This document shows, piece after piece, positions 36,289-45,532 of a stretch of DNA of 45,786 bases. The stretch covers positions 1-45,786 of the forward strand of contig PMOY01000232.1 of the NCBI GenBank assembly GCA_003165655.1. Direction: 5' to 3'. This stretch comes from Solirubrobacterales bacterium. GTDB lineage: Bacteria > Actinomycetota > Thermoleophilia > Solirubrobacterales > Solirubrobacteraceae. Position 1 is the first letter of the stretch; every line of letters begins with the position of its first letter. Under the pieces are notes generated by a model that was not told where the DNA came from, did not search any database, and saw only the letters and a list, made by a program, of their open reading frames with translations. The position numbers and the translations under genes were made by a program.

Positions 36289-38268
36289 CTACCAGTGCAC
36301 ACCGCGCATCAAGTGCGCGAGCGCGACCTGCTCCGTCGAGGCGTGTTCGTCGGGATCCTTCGTGCCCTTGGCGGCGGCGGAGTCGGGAAACACCTTGTAT
36401 GCCGCCCCGAGAATCTGGTCGACCGCCTTCGGGAACAGCGCGTAGGCGACCTCGCCGAACGTGCCCAGGCGGGTGTTGATCTGCTTGGGCTTGGATCTGA
36501 TCGCTTCGCAGATCAGATCGGCCGCCTGTTCGGAGGAGATCGTCGGGAAGCTCTCGTAGATCTTCGTGGGAGCGATCATCGGCGTGCGGACGAGCGGCAT
36601 GTGGATGGTCGTGAAATGGACGTTGTCGCCAATGCACTCCGAGCCGACGACTCGCGTCCACGCGTCCAGTGCCGCCTTCGACGCCACGTAAGCCGAGAAC
36701 CGTGGGGGACTCGTCTGGACCCCGATCGAGGAGACATTGACGATCACTCCGGTCCTGCGCTCGCGCATCCCGGGCAGTAGGCCCATGATCAACTTGATCG
36801 TGCCGAGGTAATTGAGCTGGATCGTCCGCTCGAAGTCGTGGAAGCGGTCGTAGGACAGGGCGATCGAGCGCCGGATCGAGCGCCCCGCGTTGTTGACGAG
36901 GACGTCGATCGCGGCGTGATCGCCGAGGACGCGCTCGCAGAGGTCCTCGATCGAGTCCGGGCTCGAGAGGTCGGCCGAGTAGGCGTACGCGGTGCCCCCC
37001 AGGTCTTCGATCTCCTGCCTGGTCTCCTCGAGCTTTTCCATTCCCCGCGCGACGAGGATCGGGATCCCGCCCGCCTTCGCGATCTTGATCGCCGCGGCCC
37101 TGCCGATCCCGCTCGAGGCGCCCGTGATCAGCACCGTCCTGCCGGCGATCGCGCCCTCGAAGCTGCGGTCCTTGAACAGGTCCGGGTCGAGGTTGCGCGC
37201 CCAGAAGTCCCAGAGCTTGTCAGCGTAGGTATCGAGCGGCGGCACCGAGATCCCGGTGCCCTCCAGCGCGCGCTCGGTGTCGCGCGTGTCGAACTGGGCG
37301 GTCAGGCCCACATAGCCGAGCACCTCTTCGGGGATGCCGAAGTCCGCGAGCAGGGCGCGCCGCACGCCGCGGGCCGCCGGGAGCGCCATCAGCATCGACA
37401 GCGTGCCCTTGGGAAGGGCCTGGAGCATGCGCGTGTCGATCCGGAGCGTCAGCTGCGGCGCGTGCGCGGCCCTGGCGAACGTATTGATCACGTCTCCGGA
37501 GCGCTGCGCTTTCGGGGCGGCGAGGTGGAATGCCCGCCCGTCGAGGCCGGGGAGGTGGGCGATGTGGTCGAGCGCGGCGGCGACGAAGTCGACCGGGACG
37601 ATGTTCGTGTAGCCGAGCTCCGGGCCGACGAGGGGAAACCACTCGGGGAGGTAGTGCCGGGCGATCTTAATTGCGGTGAAGAAGTAGTAGGGGCCGTCGA
37701 TCTTGTCCATCTCGCCGGTCTGCGAGTGGCCGACGACGACCGCCGGCCGGTAGACGCGCCACGGGACCGTCGTCTGAGTGCGCGCGATCTTCTCGGACTC
37801 GAACTTGGTGCGGTGGTAGGGATGGCCCAGCTGCTGGCCCTCGTCGAACATGTCCTCGCGGAACAGCCCCTTGTACTGGCCGGCGGCGGCGATCGAGGAG
37901 ACGTGGTGGAAGCGCCCGGCATGGATCGTGTTCGCGAGCTCGACGGCGTGACGCGTTCCTTCGACGTTTGCGATTCGGTTCGCCTCCTCATCCGCGGTCA
38001 TGTCGTACACGGCGGCGAGATGGAAGAAGTGCGCGACGGCACCCGAGAGCTCCGTGATCTGCTCCTCGGAGACCCCGAGCCGCGGTGCGGTCAGGTCGCC
38101 GAGCACCGGGCGGATGCGATCGCCTGCTCCCCAGCGCCGCGTCAACCGATCGAGCCGATCGATCGATCCCTCCCGCACAAGGACGTACACATCCCCGTCA
38201 CGCTCGAGCAGGCGCTCGACGAGATTGCGGCCGATGAACCCGGTCGCGCCGGTGACGAAGTAAGACAT
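36289..38268 (-). CDS. Two-domain SDR protein: extended SDR/NAD-binding-4-like plus classical SDR (acyl-CoA/aldehyde reductase-like)
   Basis: N-terminal YFVTGATGFIGRNLVERLL...YHRTKFESEKIA; C-terminal VLITGASSGIGRAAAIKIAKAG...VNNAGRSI...YVASKAALDAW. Confidence 0.9.
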   Translation of the reverse strand: MSYFVTGATGFIGRNLVERLLERDGDVYVLVREGSIDRLDRLTRRWGAGDRIRPVLGDLTAPRLGVSEEQITELSGAVAHFFHLAAVYDMTADEEANRIANVEGTRHAVELANTIHAGRFHHVSSIAAAGQYKGLFREDMFDEGQQLGHPYHRTKFESEKIARTQTTVPWRVYRPAVVVGHSQTGEMDKIDGPYYFFTAIKIARHYLPEWFPLVGPELGYTNIVPVDFVAAALDHIAHLPGLDGRAFHLAAPKAQRSGDVINTFARAAHAPQLTLRIDTRMLQALPKGTLSMLMALPAARGVRRALLADFGIPEEVLGYVGLTAQFDTRDTERALEGTGISVPPLDTYADKLWDFWARNLDPDLFKDRSFEGAIAGRTVLITGASSGIGRAAAIKIAKAGGIPILVARGMEKLEETRQEIEDLGGTAYAYSADLSSPDSIEDLCERVLGDHAAIDVLVNNAGRSIRRSIALSYDRFHDFERTIQLNYLGTIKLIMGLLPGMRERRTGVIVNVSSIGVQTSPPRFSAYVASKAALDAWTRVVGSECIGDNVHFTTIHMPLVRTPMIAPTKIYESFPTISSEQAADLICEAIRSKPKQINTRLGTFGEVAYALFPKAVDQILGAAYKVFPDSAAAKGTKDPDEHASTEQVALAHLMRGVHW

Positions 38269-38308
38269 GTCGCTCCCTCTGAGATTGGTCAGGGCAAGCG
38301 TAGATGCC

Positions 38309-38995
38309 CTACAGGTTGATTGCGAGCTGGGCGCGGAGCTGGCGGTGTCCGTCACCGGTGATGTTGACGGCGCGGGTGTCCGGGCGGCGGCGAATCCAGT
38401 CGAGCTCGAACAGGCGGGCGGCGAGCGCGGCGCCGAGCGACCCGGCGAGGTGGGGGCGGCGTTCGGTCCAATCCAAGCAGGGGCGAGTGAGGGCCCGCGG
38501 CCGGGAACGCAGGTCGTCGACGTCGATCCCGAACGCGTTCAGGCGTTGGCGGCCCGCGTGGGTGAGGGAGTAACCCTCCTCCTGGGGTCCGATCAGGCCT
38601 GCTCGCAGGAGCGAGTCGGTGAGAGCGACGCCGAGCTCGCCCGCGAGGTGGTCGTAACAGGTGCGTGCGTGGCGGATCGCCTCGCCGCGGCTGGACTCGC
38701 GCAGGCTGCGTGCGCGGCGCTCGGGAGCGATCGCGAGCAGGGCCTCGATGGCTGCGGCGATGTGGCGGTCGGCGAGGCGGTAGTAGCGGTTGCGTCCGCG
38801 GCGCTCGGCGACCAGCAGCCCGCCGTCGGTGAGCTTGCCCAGATGCGCGCTCGCCAGCGACGAGGAGACGCCCGCTCGGGCGGCGAGAGCGCGTGCGGGG
38901 AGCTCATCGCCCCCGAGCAACGCGAGGAGCATGCTCGCGCGGTTGCCTTCGCCCATCAGCGCGGCGACCGCGGCGAGGTCGGCGTCGGCAAGCAT
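38309..38995 (-). CDS. ArsR/SmtB family transcriptional regulator
   Basis: LMGEGNRASMLLALLGGDELPARALAARAGVSSSLASAHLGKLTDGGLLVAERRGRNRYYRLAD. Confidence 0.92.
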   Translation of the reverse strand: MLADADLAAVAALMGEGNRASMLLALLGGDELPARALAARAGVSSSLASAHLGKLTDGGLLVAERRGRNRYYRLADRHIAAAIEALLAIAPERRARSLRESSRGEAIRHARTCYDHLAGELGVALTDSLLRAGLIGPQEEGYSLTHAGRQRLNAFGIDVDDLRSRPRALTRPCLDWTERRPHLAGSLGAALAARLFELDWIRRRPDTRAVNITGDGHRQLRAQLAINL

Positions 38996-39218
38996 GCGCG
39001 GAATGGTAGAGCCCCGATTGCTCAACCGTGATTGAGCGATTGCGGACCGAGCTTCGCCGGGGGCGCGGTCGGCGGCGCCATCCTCGGCTCGCTGTGTGAC
39101 CGCCGCGTCGACGGAGTGAAACCCGGGTGTCGCGCGTGAGCAAGATCACCGTCGCATCGCCGGGCGCCGGCGCGTGACGGTGATACCTCGTGCGCATGGA
39201 CCGCGAGAGCTAGGTGCG

Positions 39219-40361
39219 ATGCGCTGGCTGGTGGGTGCCTGCGGGACGCTGTTCGCGATGGCGATCGCCGTGCTCCTCCTCGCCGGCGTCGAGGGCCGGC
39301 TCGGCTGCCCAGCCGCGGGTCGCCTCGTCGGCGGGGTGCCCGCGAGCCTGGTGCCCGTGTTCCAAGGCGCCGCCGCTGATTTCGACCTCGGGTCCCAGGG
39401 TGCATCGATCCTCGCGGCGGTCAACAACGTGGAATCGGATTTCGATCAGTCGAACCTGCCCGGGGTCGATTCGGCCGCGAACGACGCGGGCGCCGAGGGG
39501 CCGATGCAGTTCGAGCCCGGGACGTGGGCGAGATACCAGGTGCACGGGCCCGGCGGCGCGGCCCCGCCGGACGTGTACGACGAGATCGACGCCGTCTACT
39601 CGGCGGCGAACGATCTCCACGCCTCAGGCGCCCCGGCGAATTGGCCGGCGGCGATCTTTGGCTACAACCACGCGAGCGCGTACGTGATCGAGGTCCTCGC
39701 CGACGCGCGGAACTATTACGCGCAAGGCCTGAGGGCGCTCGGTGCGGGGACGGTCCTGACGGCCAGCGTGTTCTCGACGGCGATCGCGGGTGCGATGAGC
39801 GATGGCGCCGCGCAACCAGGCTGCGCGGCGCCCACTCCCACGGCGACGGTGCCCGGGCCCAAAGCTGTGATCCTGCCCGATGGTGACGCCGAGGCACCCG
39901 CGCGCGCTCCGCAGGCGGTGAGGGAGATGATCGCGGCGGGGAACCGGATCAACCGCTTCGCCTACAGCTACGGCGGCGGGCACGGCGATCCGGCCCAGAC
40001 GATGAGCCAGGACGCTCCCGACCCCGCCGCGGTTCCCGGGGAAGAGGAGAACGGCGGGCCGGGATACGACTGCTCGTCGGCGACCTCATATGTGCTGTGG
40101 GGCGCAGGGCTCGGGGAGGCCCTGCTCGGCGGGCAGGTCGAGGACTCCTCCGAGCTCGAGAGCGTCGGCGACCCTGGCCCGGGGAAGTGGGTCACGATCT
40201 ACGCCAACCCCGAGCATGCGTACATCGAGATCGCGGGTGTCTATCTCGACACCGCCGCCGGTATCGGCAAACCACCAAACCCGCCGAGCACCGGACCGCG
40301 CTGGGCACCGGTCGGGTCCGGACCGGCCGGCTTCACCGTCCGCCACCCACCGGGACTGTAG
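39219..40361 (+). CDS. Lytic transglycosylase plus NlpC/P60-like peptidoglycan hydrolase
   Basis: ILAAVNNVESDFDQSNLPGV..AGAEGPMQFEPGTWARYQVHG; YDCSSATSYVLWGAG...NPEHAYIEIAGVYLDTA. Confidence 0.85.
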   Translation: MRWLVGACGTLFAMAIAVLLLAGVEGRLGCPAAGRLVGGVPASLVPVFQGAAADFDLGSQGASILAAVNNVESDFDQSNLPGVDSAANDAGAEGPMQFEPGTWARYQVHGPGGAAPPDVYDEIDAVYSAANDLHASGAPANWPAAIFGYNHASAYVIEVLADARNYYAQGLRALGAGTVLTASVFSTAIAGAMSDGAAQPGCAAPTPTATVPGPKAVILPDGDAEAPARAPQAVREMIAAGNRINRFAYSYGGGHGDPAQTMSQDAPDPAAVPGEEENGGPGYDCSSATSYVLWGAGLGEALLGGQVEDSSELESVGDPGPGKWVTIYANPEHAYIEIAGVYLDTAAGIGKPPNPPSTGPRWAPVGSGPAGFTVRHPPGL

Positions 40362-40366
40362 CTGCG

Positions 40367-40642
40367 CTACCAGCCGCCGCGCGGGTCGGTGTTCGCGGCG
40401 CTGCGCTTCTTGGCTGCCATCCTCGCATGCTTGCGCTTGTCCAGCCGCCACTGGATCAGGGTCAAGACGATGATGACCGTCGGGAAGAAGATGATGACGA
40501 GGAACATCGCGTTGGTGATGACCACATCGTTCGTCTCGCCGTACCAGCCCTCGCCGCCGTTGCTGGCGAGCGCCACCGGAGCCGCCGCGAGCAGAAGCAA
40601 GCTGGACGACACCACAACGGCAATGGTCCGGACGCGACGCAT
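40367..40642 (-). CDS. Small membrane protein with signal peptide
   Basis: MRRVRTIAVVVSSSLLLLAAAPVALASNGGEGWYGETNDVVITNAMFLVIIFFPTVIIVLTLIQWRLDKRKHARMAAKKR. Confidence 0.75.
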   Translation of the reverse strand: MRRVRTIAVVVSSSLLLLAAAPVALASNGGEGWYGETNDVVITNAMFLVIIFFPTVIIVLTLIQWRLDKRKHARMAAKKRSAANTDPRGGW

Positions 40643-40711
40643 TCGCGGTCGGATCCTACAAGACACCGGCGCGTTCGTCACGCCGTCCCGGCGGCTCGGG
40701 ACGGCGCGCGA

Positions 40712-41596
40712 TCAGGGACGGCGGATCGTGGTGTGCGCGTGCCCGACGGGCTCGTGCGCGCCGACCGCCTGGAGCCCCCCGAGCAGCGCCGGGTTGTAGC
40801 TCGGTTGGACGACCTCCAGATGATCACAGGGCGCCTCGAGTACCCGTGCCCCGAGCGCCGCGGCGAGGCTGCGCTGCTTGCGCGGCGACACCAGCGTGTC
40901 ATGCGTCGTCACGACGACGGCGGCCGGCATCCGCAGCGAGCCGATCCAGGGCCGCGAGTCGAATCGCCCCAGCTCGCGCCCGGCTTCTGCGAGGTCGCCT
41001 GCGGAGGCCCGTAGCAGCTCGGACACGAGCCAGCTCCCCAGTTCAGGGTCGCGGAGCCGCTGACGGCGGAGCTCGTGGCGCCACACCCTGTCGGGCGCGA
41101 GCGCGAGGATCAGCCAAAGTGCCCCCATTCCCCGCCAGAACCCACGTTCCCGGCGATCCTGCCACTCCTGAGACGTACCGGACAGGACGAGGCCGGAGAC
41201 GACGTCGGCGTGATCGCGCGCTAGGAGCTGGGCGATCGCGCCGCCCATCGAGTAACCGACGACGGTCGCCGGGGCGGCGTCGAGGAGCTCCAGCGCCGCC
41301 GCCGCGTCGGCCGCGCAGTCCGACAGCGTGAACGGGGCAATCGAGCGCAGCCCGCGCCCGTGCCCGCGATGGTCGATCGCGAGCACGCGATAGCCGGCCC
41401 CCGTCAGAGCGCCGTAGGCCCCATACCAGTTGAGGTCCGCGCTCGCCATCCAACCGTGCAGCAGCATTACCGGGGGCCCATCGCCGCCCGTGTCGCGGAG
41501 AAACAGCTCGCCGCGGCCCGGCGCGAAGACGGTGCGAGCCGGGGGTAAGGTCACGGGCGGCGCCGGTGGGGCGACCGGATCGGAGGACCGGGACAT
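40712..41596 (-). CDS. Alpha/beta hydrolase
   Basis: VMLLHGWMASADLNWYGAYGALTGAGYRVLAIDHRGHGRG...VVGYSMGGAIAQLLARDH; D/H in C-terminal part. Confidence 0.93.
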   Translation of the reverse strand: MSRSSDPVAPPAPPVTLPPARTVFAPGRGELFLRDTGGDGPPVMLLHGWMASADLNWYGAYGALTGAGYRVLAIDHRGHGRGLRSIAPFTLSDCAADAAAALELLDAAPATVVGYSMGGAIAQLLARDHADVVSGLVLSGTSQEWQDRRERGFWRGMGALWLILALAPDRVWRHELRRQRLRDPELGSWLVSELLRASAGDLAEAGRELGRFDSRPWIGSLRMPAAVVVTTHDTLVSPRKQRSLAAALGARVLEAPCDHLEVVQPSYNPALLGGLQAVGAHEPVGHAHTTIRRP

Positions 41597-41721
41597 CACG
41601 CGGATGCTACGCAGATGCCGCGGCGGCTGGTCCGCATCGGGGCGGCGCGCTGCGCTCGCGGCGCCCGCGGCAGCGGACCGGCCAGCTCTCGCCGCGAGGA
41701 CCTTCCTACCATGAGCGGGTA

Positions 41722-43662
41722 ATGGCCGTATTGATCGCATCCGACGTCGGCAAGGACATCGCCGGCGAGCCGTTGCTGCGCGGGGTGTCGTTCAAGCTCG
41801 AGCGGCGTGACCGCGTGACGCTGTCGGGCCGCAATGGCGCGGGCAAGACGACGCTGCTGCGGATGCTCGCGGGCCAGGCGTCGGTCGACGAGGGCGAGCT
41901 CGTGCTCGCGAAGGGCGCGAAGGTGGCGCTGCACGACCAGCGCCCACCGCGCGATCGCTCGCTGTCGCTGCGCGACTACGTCCTCTCGGGAGCGCGCGAA
42001 TTGGTGACCATCGAGCAAGACCTGGGCGCGCTCGAGCAGTCGATGGCGGAGGGCGCTCACGACGCGGCGACGATGAATCGCTATGCGAAGGCCCAGGCGC
42101 GCCTCGAGCACGCCGGCGGGTACCGCTGGCGCGACCGCGCGTTGGCGACGCTCCACGGGCTCGGGTTTGTCGACGCCGACCTCGATCGCATGCTCGACAC
42201 CTTCTCCGGAGGCGAGTTGACGCGCGGGTCGCTCGCACGCGTCCTCGCCGGCGACCCCGACCTCCTCCTGCTCGACGAACCGACGAACCATCTCGATATC
42301 GCGTCGCTCGAGTGGCTCGAGCAGCATCTCGCCGGCCTCGACGCGGCGATCGTCCTCGTCGCGCACGATCGCTGGTTCCTCGAGGCGGTCGGCACCGCGG
42401 TGCTCGAGCTCGAGGGCGGGCGCGCCCGGTTCTTCGATGGCCCGTGGCATGCGTGGCGCAAGGAGAAGGCGGCCCGCGAGCTCGCGCTCGGACGCGCGAT
42501 CGAGCGCCAGGAGGCGGAGATCGCTCGCCTCGATCGGTTCGTGACCCGCTTCCGCGCCGGCACCCGTGCCCGCCAGGCGCAGTCCCGCGCAAAGAAGCTG
42601 GCGAAGATCGACCGGGTGCAGCGCGGATCCGTCGACGGCGCGGCGCTCAGCTTCGCCTTCAAGCCCCCGGAACGCAGCGGCCGGGTCGTCTTCGAGCTCG
42701 AGGACGGCACGGTCGAAGCAGGCGGGAAGCTGCTGCTCGAACACGCCGAGCTGTGGCTCGAGCGCGGCGAGCACGTCTCGCTCGTGGGACCGAACGGAGC
42801 CGGCAAGACGACCCTGATCGAAACGCTCGCCGAGCGGCGCGAGCTGAAGGTCGGCAAGCTCCGTACCGGACATAACGTCAAGCTCGGCTATCTCTCCCAG
42901 CACACGGACGAGCTCGAGACGGGCACGGCCCGCACCGTGCTCGAGGCCACGCAGCACTTGACCGGGCTGAGTCCGAACCGAGCGCGCGCGCTCCTCGGCC
43001 GATTCCTGTTCTCGGGCGAGGAGGCCGAGAAGCCGCTCGAGGGGGTCTCCGGAGGAGAGCGCCGGCGGCTGTCGCTGGCGATCCTCGTCCACTCCGGCGC
43101 CAACGTGCTGATCCTCGATGAGCCGACCAATCATCTCGACCTCGAGAGCCGCGAGACCCTCGAGGAGGCGCTGAGCGCGTTCGAGGGTTCACTGCTGCTC
43201 GTTTCGCACGACCGGGCGCTGCTCGCCGCCGTCGGCAGCCGGACCGTCGCCGTCGAGGACCGCACGCTGCGCAGCTACGTCGGCGGCTGGGCGGAGTACG
43301 TGCGGGTCCGGGACGAGCGCGGGGCCGCCGCCGCTGCGCACGAGCAGAAGCCGACGGTGGCCACGGCCAATCCCGGTGCCACCAAGCAGAACCCGACGGT
43401 GGTCACGGCCAAGCCCGGTCGCGCCAAGTTGCCGCGCGGGCGCGAAAAGGCCGCGACGCGCCCCGGAGAACCCAAGGCCCAGCGTGACCTCGAGCGCGAG
43501 ATCGAGGCCGCCGAGGCCGCGCTCCAGACGCTCGAGGGCGAGCTGTCCGATCCCGGCGCGTGGTCGGATGCCCGGCGCACCGCCGACTCGACGGCGAGGC
43601 ACGATGCCGCCAAGCGCGCGGTGGAGACCCTGTACGCCCGCTGGGAGCGAACGGCGGGCTGA
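41722..43662 (+). CDS. ABC-F family ATP-binding cassette protein
   Basis: Two Walker A (SGRNGAGKTTLLRML; VGPNGAGKTTLIETL), two signature/Walker B sets with LLLDEPTNHLD. Confidence 0.95.
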   Translation: MAVLIASDVGKDIAGEPLLRGVSFKLERRDRVTLSGRNGAGKTTLLRMLAGQASVDEGELVLAKGAKVALHDQRPPRDRSLSLRDYVLSGARELVTIEQDLGALEQSMAEGAHDAATMNRYAKAQARLEHAGGYRWRDRALATLHGLGFVDADLDRMLDTFSGGELTRGSLARVLAGDPDLLLLDEPTNHLDIASLEWLEQHLAGLDAAIVLVAHDRWFLEAVGTAVLELEGGRARFFDGPWHAWRKEKAARELALGRAIERQEAEIARLDRFVTRFRAGTRARQAQSRAKKLAKIDRVQRGSVDGAALSFAFKPPERSGRVVFELEDGTVEAGGKLLLEHAELWLERGEHVSLVGPNGAGKTTLIETLAERRELKVGKLRTGHNVKLGYLSQHTDELETGTARTVLEATQHLTGLSPNRARALLGRFLFSGEEAEKPLEGVSGGERRRLSLAILVHSGANVLILDEPTNHLDLESRETLEEALSAFEGSLLLVSHDRALLAAVGSRTVAVEDRTLRSYVGGWAEYVRVRDERGAAAAAHEQKPTVATANPGATKQNPTVVTAKPGRAKLPRGREKAATRPGEPKAQRDLEREIEAAEAALQTLEGELSDPGAWSDARRTADSTARHDAAKRAVETLYARWERTAG

Positions 43663-43753
43663 GGGCGGGTGGGGTAGAGCCGGAGATCGGACACGCGGCC
43701 GGCGCTCGTGTGCCCCGCCGCCGTCTCACGGGGCCTCTACACTGAGCGGCCAG

Positions 43754-44527
43754 ATGTCCCCGTCCACCGAGGCGTCCGTCCGGATCGCGCTGATCGACGA
43801 TGACAGCGGCTTCTTCGCGGTTCTGGACAGGCGATTTGATGCGCTCGGATGGGACCGGCGCGTCCTCGGGTACGCCCCAGGGCCGGACCAGCTCGCGGCC
43901 CAGCGCCTGCATATCGTGATCGTAAATCCCGCGCTCACGGGGATCGATTACCTCGAGCGGACCGCGGTCGCGCTCCCGGGGCTGGCGTTACTTGCCTGCA
44001 CGGGCCGATCAACGCTCGCGGATCGGGTTCGCGGCCTGCGCGGCGGAGCCGATGACTGGCTGACCAAGCCTTGCCACCCTGAGGAGCTGGTCGCGCGCGT
44101 CCAGGCGGTGCTGCGGCGACGGCGCCTCGCGGACGTGCCGGCGGAGAATTCGACGATCGTCGCGGGCGGGTTGGCAATCCGTCAAGACCGCTTCCAGGCG
44201 TTCGTCGGCGACGACAGCGCCGACCTGACCCGCAAGGAGTTCGAGCTTCTGCACCTGCTCGCGCAGGCGGAAGGCCGCGTGCTCGAGCGCGAGGAGATCT
44301 ACCAGCGGGTCTGGGGCTACACGATGGTTCGGGGGGACCGCTCGGTGGACGTGTTCGTCCGCAAGCTGCGTCAGAAGCTCGAGCGCATCTCACCCGAGTG
44401 GAACTACCTGCATACGCAGTTCGGTGTCGGCTACCGCTTCGCTGCCGAGCCCCGCGGGAGTTCCCCTACCGCCGCGGGGGAGACGGCGTACGATCACGTT
44501 CTCGGCCCCACGCCATGGTCAAGGTAA
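43754..44527 (+). CDS. OmpR-family response regulator with atypical receiver domain
   Basis: IALIDDDSGFFAVLDRRF...GGADDWLTKPCHPEELVARVQAVLRRR; wHTH LTRKEFELLHLLAQAEGRVLEREEIYQRVWGY...VDVFVRKLRQKLE...FGVGYRF. Confidence 0.92.
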   Translation: MSPSTEASVRIALIDDDSGFFAVLDRRFDALGWDRRVLGYAPGPDQLAAQRLHIVIVNPALTGIDYLERTAVALPGLALLACTGRSTLADRVRGLRGGADDWLTKPCHPEELVARVQAVLRRRRLADVPAENSTIVAGGLAIRQDRFQAFVGDDSADLTRKEFELLHLLAQAEGRVLEREEIYQRVWGYTMVRGDRSVDVFVRKLRQKLERISPEWNYLHTQFGVGYRFAAEPRGSSPTAAGETAYDHVLGPTPWSR

Positions 44528-44868
44528 TCCGCAACATCGTTATCGTCCTCGCCCTCGCGGCGATCGTTGTCTATGCGCCGGGCGGCGGTACCGGCAGCCA
44601 GGTCATCATCCAGGCGGTGTCGATCGCCTTCCTCGCGGTGATCGGGTGGTTCGCCTCGGTGATGTACCGGCAGCATCGCGTGGCGCTCTACTCACTTGGC
44701 GACGGCCGACGGACGGGGCTCTACGCCGCGGCCGCGGTCGCCGTGCTGACGCTGAGCGCGACCTCGCGCCTGTGGGCGACCGGCGTCGGGGTGCTGGTGT
44801 GGTTTGTCTTCATGGGCGCCGCGGTCTACGCGGCGATCGCGATCCTCTGGGCGGCGCGGAGCTACTGA
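44515..44868 (+). CDS. Small hypothetical membrane protein
   Basis: Three hydrophobic segments: VIRNIVIVLALAAIVVYAPGG / VIIQAVSIAFLAVIGWFASVMY / GLYAAAAVAVLTLSATSRLWATGVGVLVWFVFMGAAVYAAIAILW. Confidence 0.7.
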   Translation: MVKVIRNIVIVLALAAIVVYAPGGGTGSQVIIQAVSIAFLAVIGWFASVMYRQHRVALYSLGDGRRTGLYAAAAVAVLTLSATSRLWATGVGVLVWFVFMGAAVYAAIAILWAARSY

Positions 44869-44962
44869 GCGTCGCAGCGGAGCGCGAGCTCCGGGTGGTG
44901 CACGCGCGAGGAGTGCTTCGGGCGGGACGTCCCCGACGTGCGGCGCCGTAGACTGGCGCGCG

Positions 44963-45433
44963 GTGACCAAGGTCGAGGTAGGTGTCGTCGCCGACTGGCT
45001 CGTGCTGCTCAGCGCGATCGTGCTGTTTGATTCGCTGTTCTTGGTCTGGAGTCGCCTGTCGCCGGCGTACCTCGCGATCTCCGACCGGCTGCAGACACTC
45101 CAGGGCGTGCCCCATGACCCGACCGGTTGGCAGGTCTACTCCGCCGCCGACATCGTGCTCGCGCTGCTCGCGGTCGGGTTGTTCGCCGTCGCTCTGATGG
45201 GCACGAGAATGGCGCGGTGCGGCGCCCTCGCGGCTGTCCTCCTGGCGCTGGCGTTCGCGATCCACGCGGCCGACGTCCCGCCGACGAACGGCGCCGCCAG
45301 CGCGTTCCGCCCGAGCCTCGGTGTTGACGGCTACGTCGCGCCCTCGCCGAGGCCGGGGCCCGGGGAGACGGTCGCGATCATCGCCCTCGCAGCGGCGGTC
45401 GTCGGGATCGGGTCGTCACTGGCGGCCGACTGA
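44963..45433 (+). CDS. Hypothetical membrane protein
   Basis: WLVLLSAIVLFDSLFLVWSRLSPAYLAISDRLQTLQG...ADIVLALLAVGLFAVALMGTRMARCGALAAVLLALAFAIHA; GTG start. Confidence 0.65.
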   Translation: MTKVEVGVVADWLVLLSAIVLFDSLFLVWSRLSPAYLAISDRLQTLQGVPHDPTGWQVYSAADIVLALLAVGLFAVALMGTRMARCGALAAVLLALAFAIHAADVPPTNGAASAFRPSLGVDGYVAPSPRPGPGETVAIIALAAAVVGIGSSLAAD

Positions 45434-45445
45434 GTGACAGAGCCG

Positions 45446-45510
45446 GTCGGCGCCGGCGTTGGCGCCTGGCGCTGGCGCTGGCGCGGGGCGCTGGCGCGGG
45501 CGCTGACGTC
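45446..45510. repeat. Low-complexity GGCGCT/GGCGCG hexamer-type repeat upstream of uvrC
   Basis: ggcgccggcgttggcgcctggcgctggcgctggcgcggggcgctggcgcgggcgctgac. Confidence 0.75.
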
Positions 45511-45532
45511 GGCCTTCGTATCCTCGAAGAGA

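Noticed and set aside
35447-36661. 404-aa - ORF opposite ppx and the SDR 3' end
   Set aside because: Antisense frame across two better-supported genes; Ser/Arg/Pro-rich high-GC artefact
36838-38319. 493-aa + ORF antisense to the SDR gene
   Set aside because: Composition (Arg/Asp/Val-rich, repetitive) typical of antisense high-GC frames; SDR motifs on the other strand are clear
41596-43134. 512-aa - ORF antisense to ABC-F
   Set aside because: Shadow of the ABC-F gene; no domain motifs
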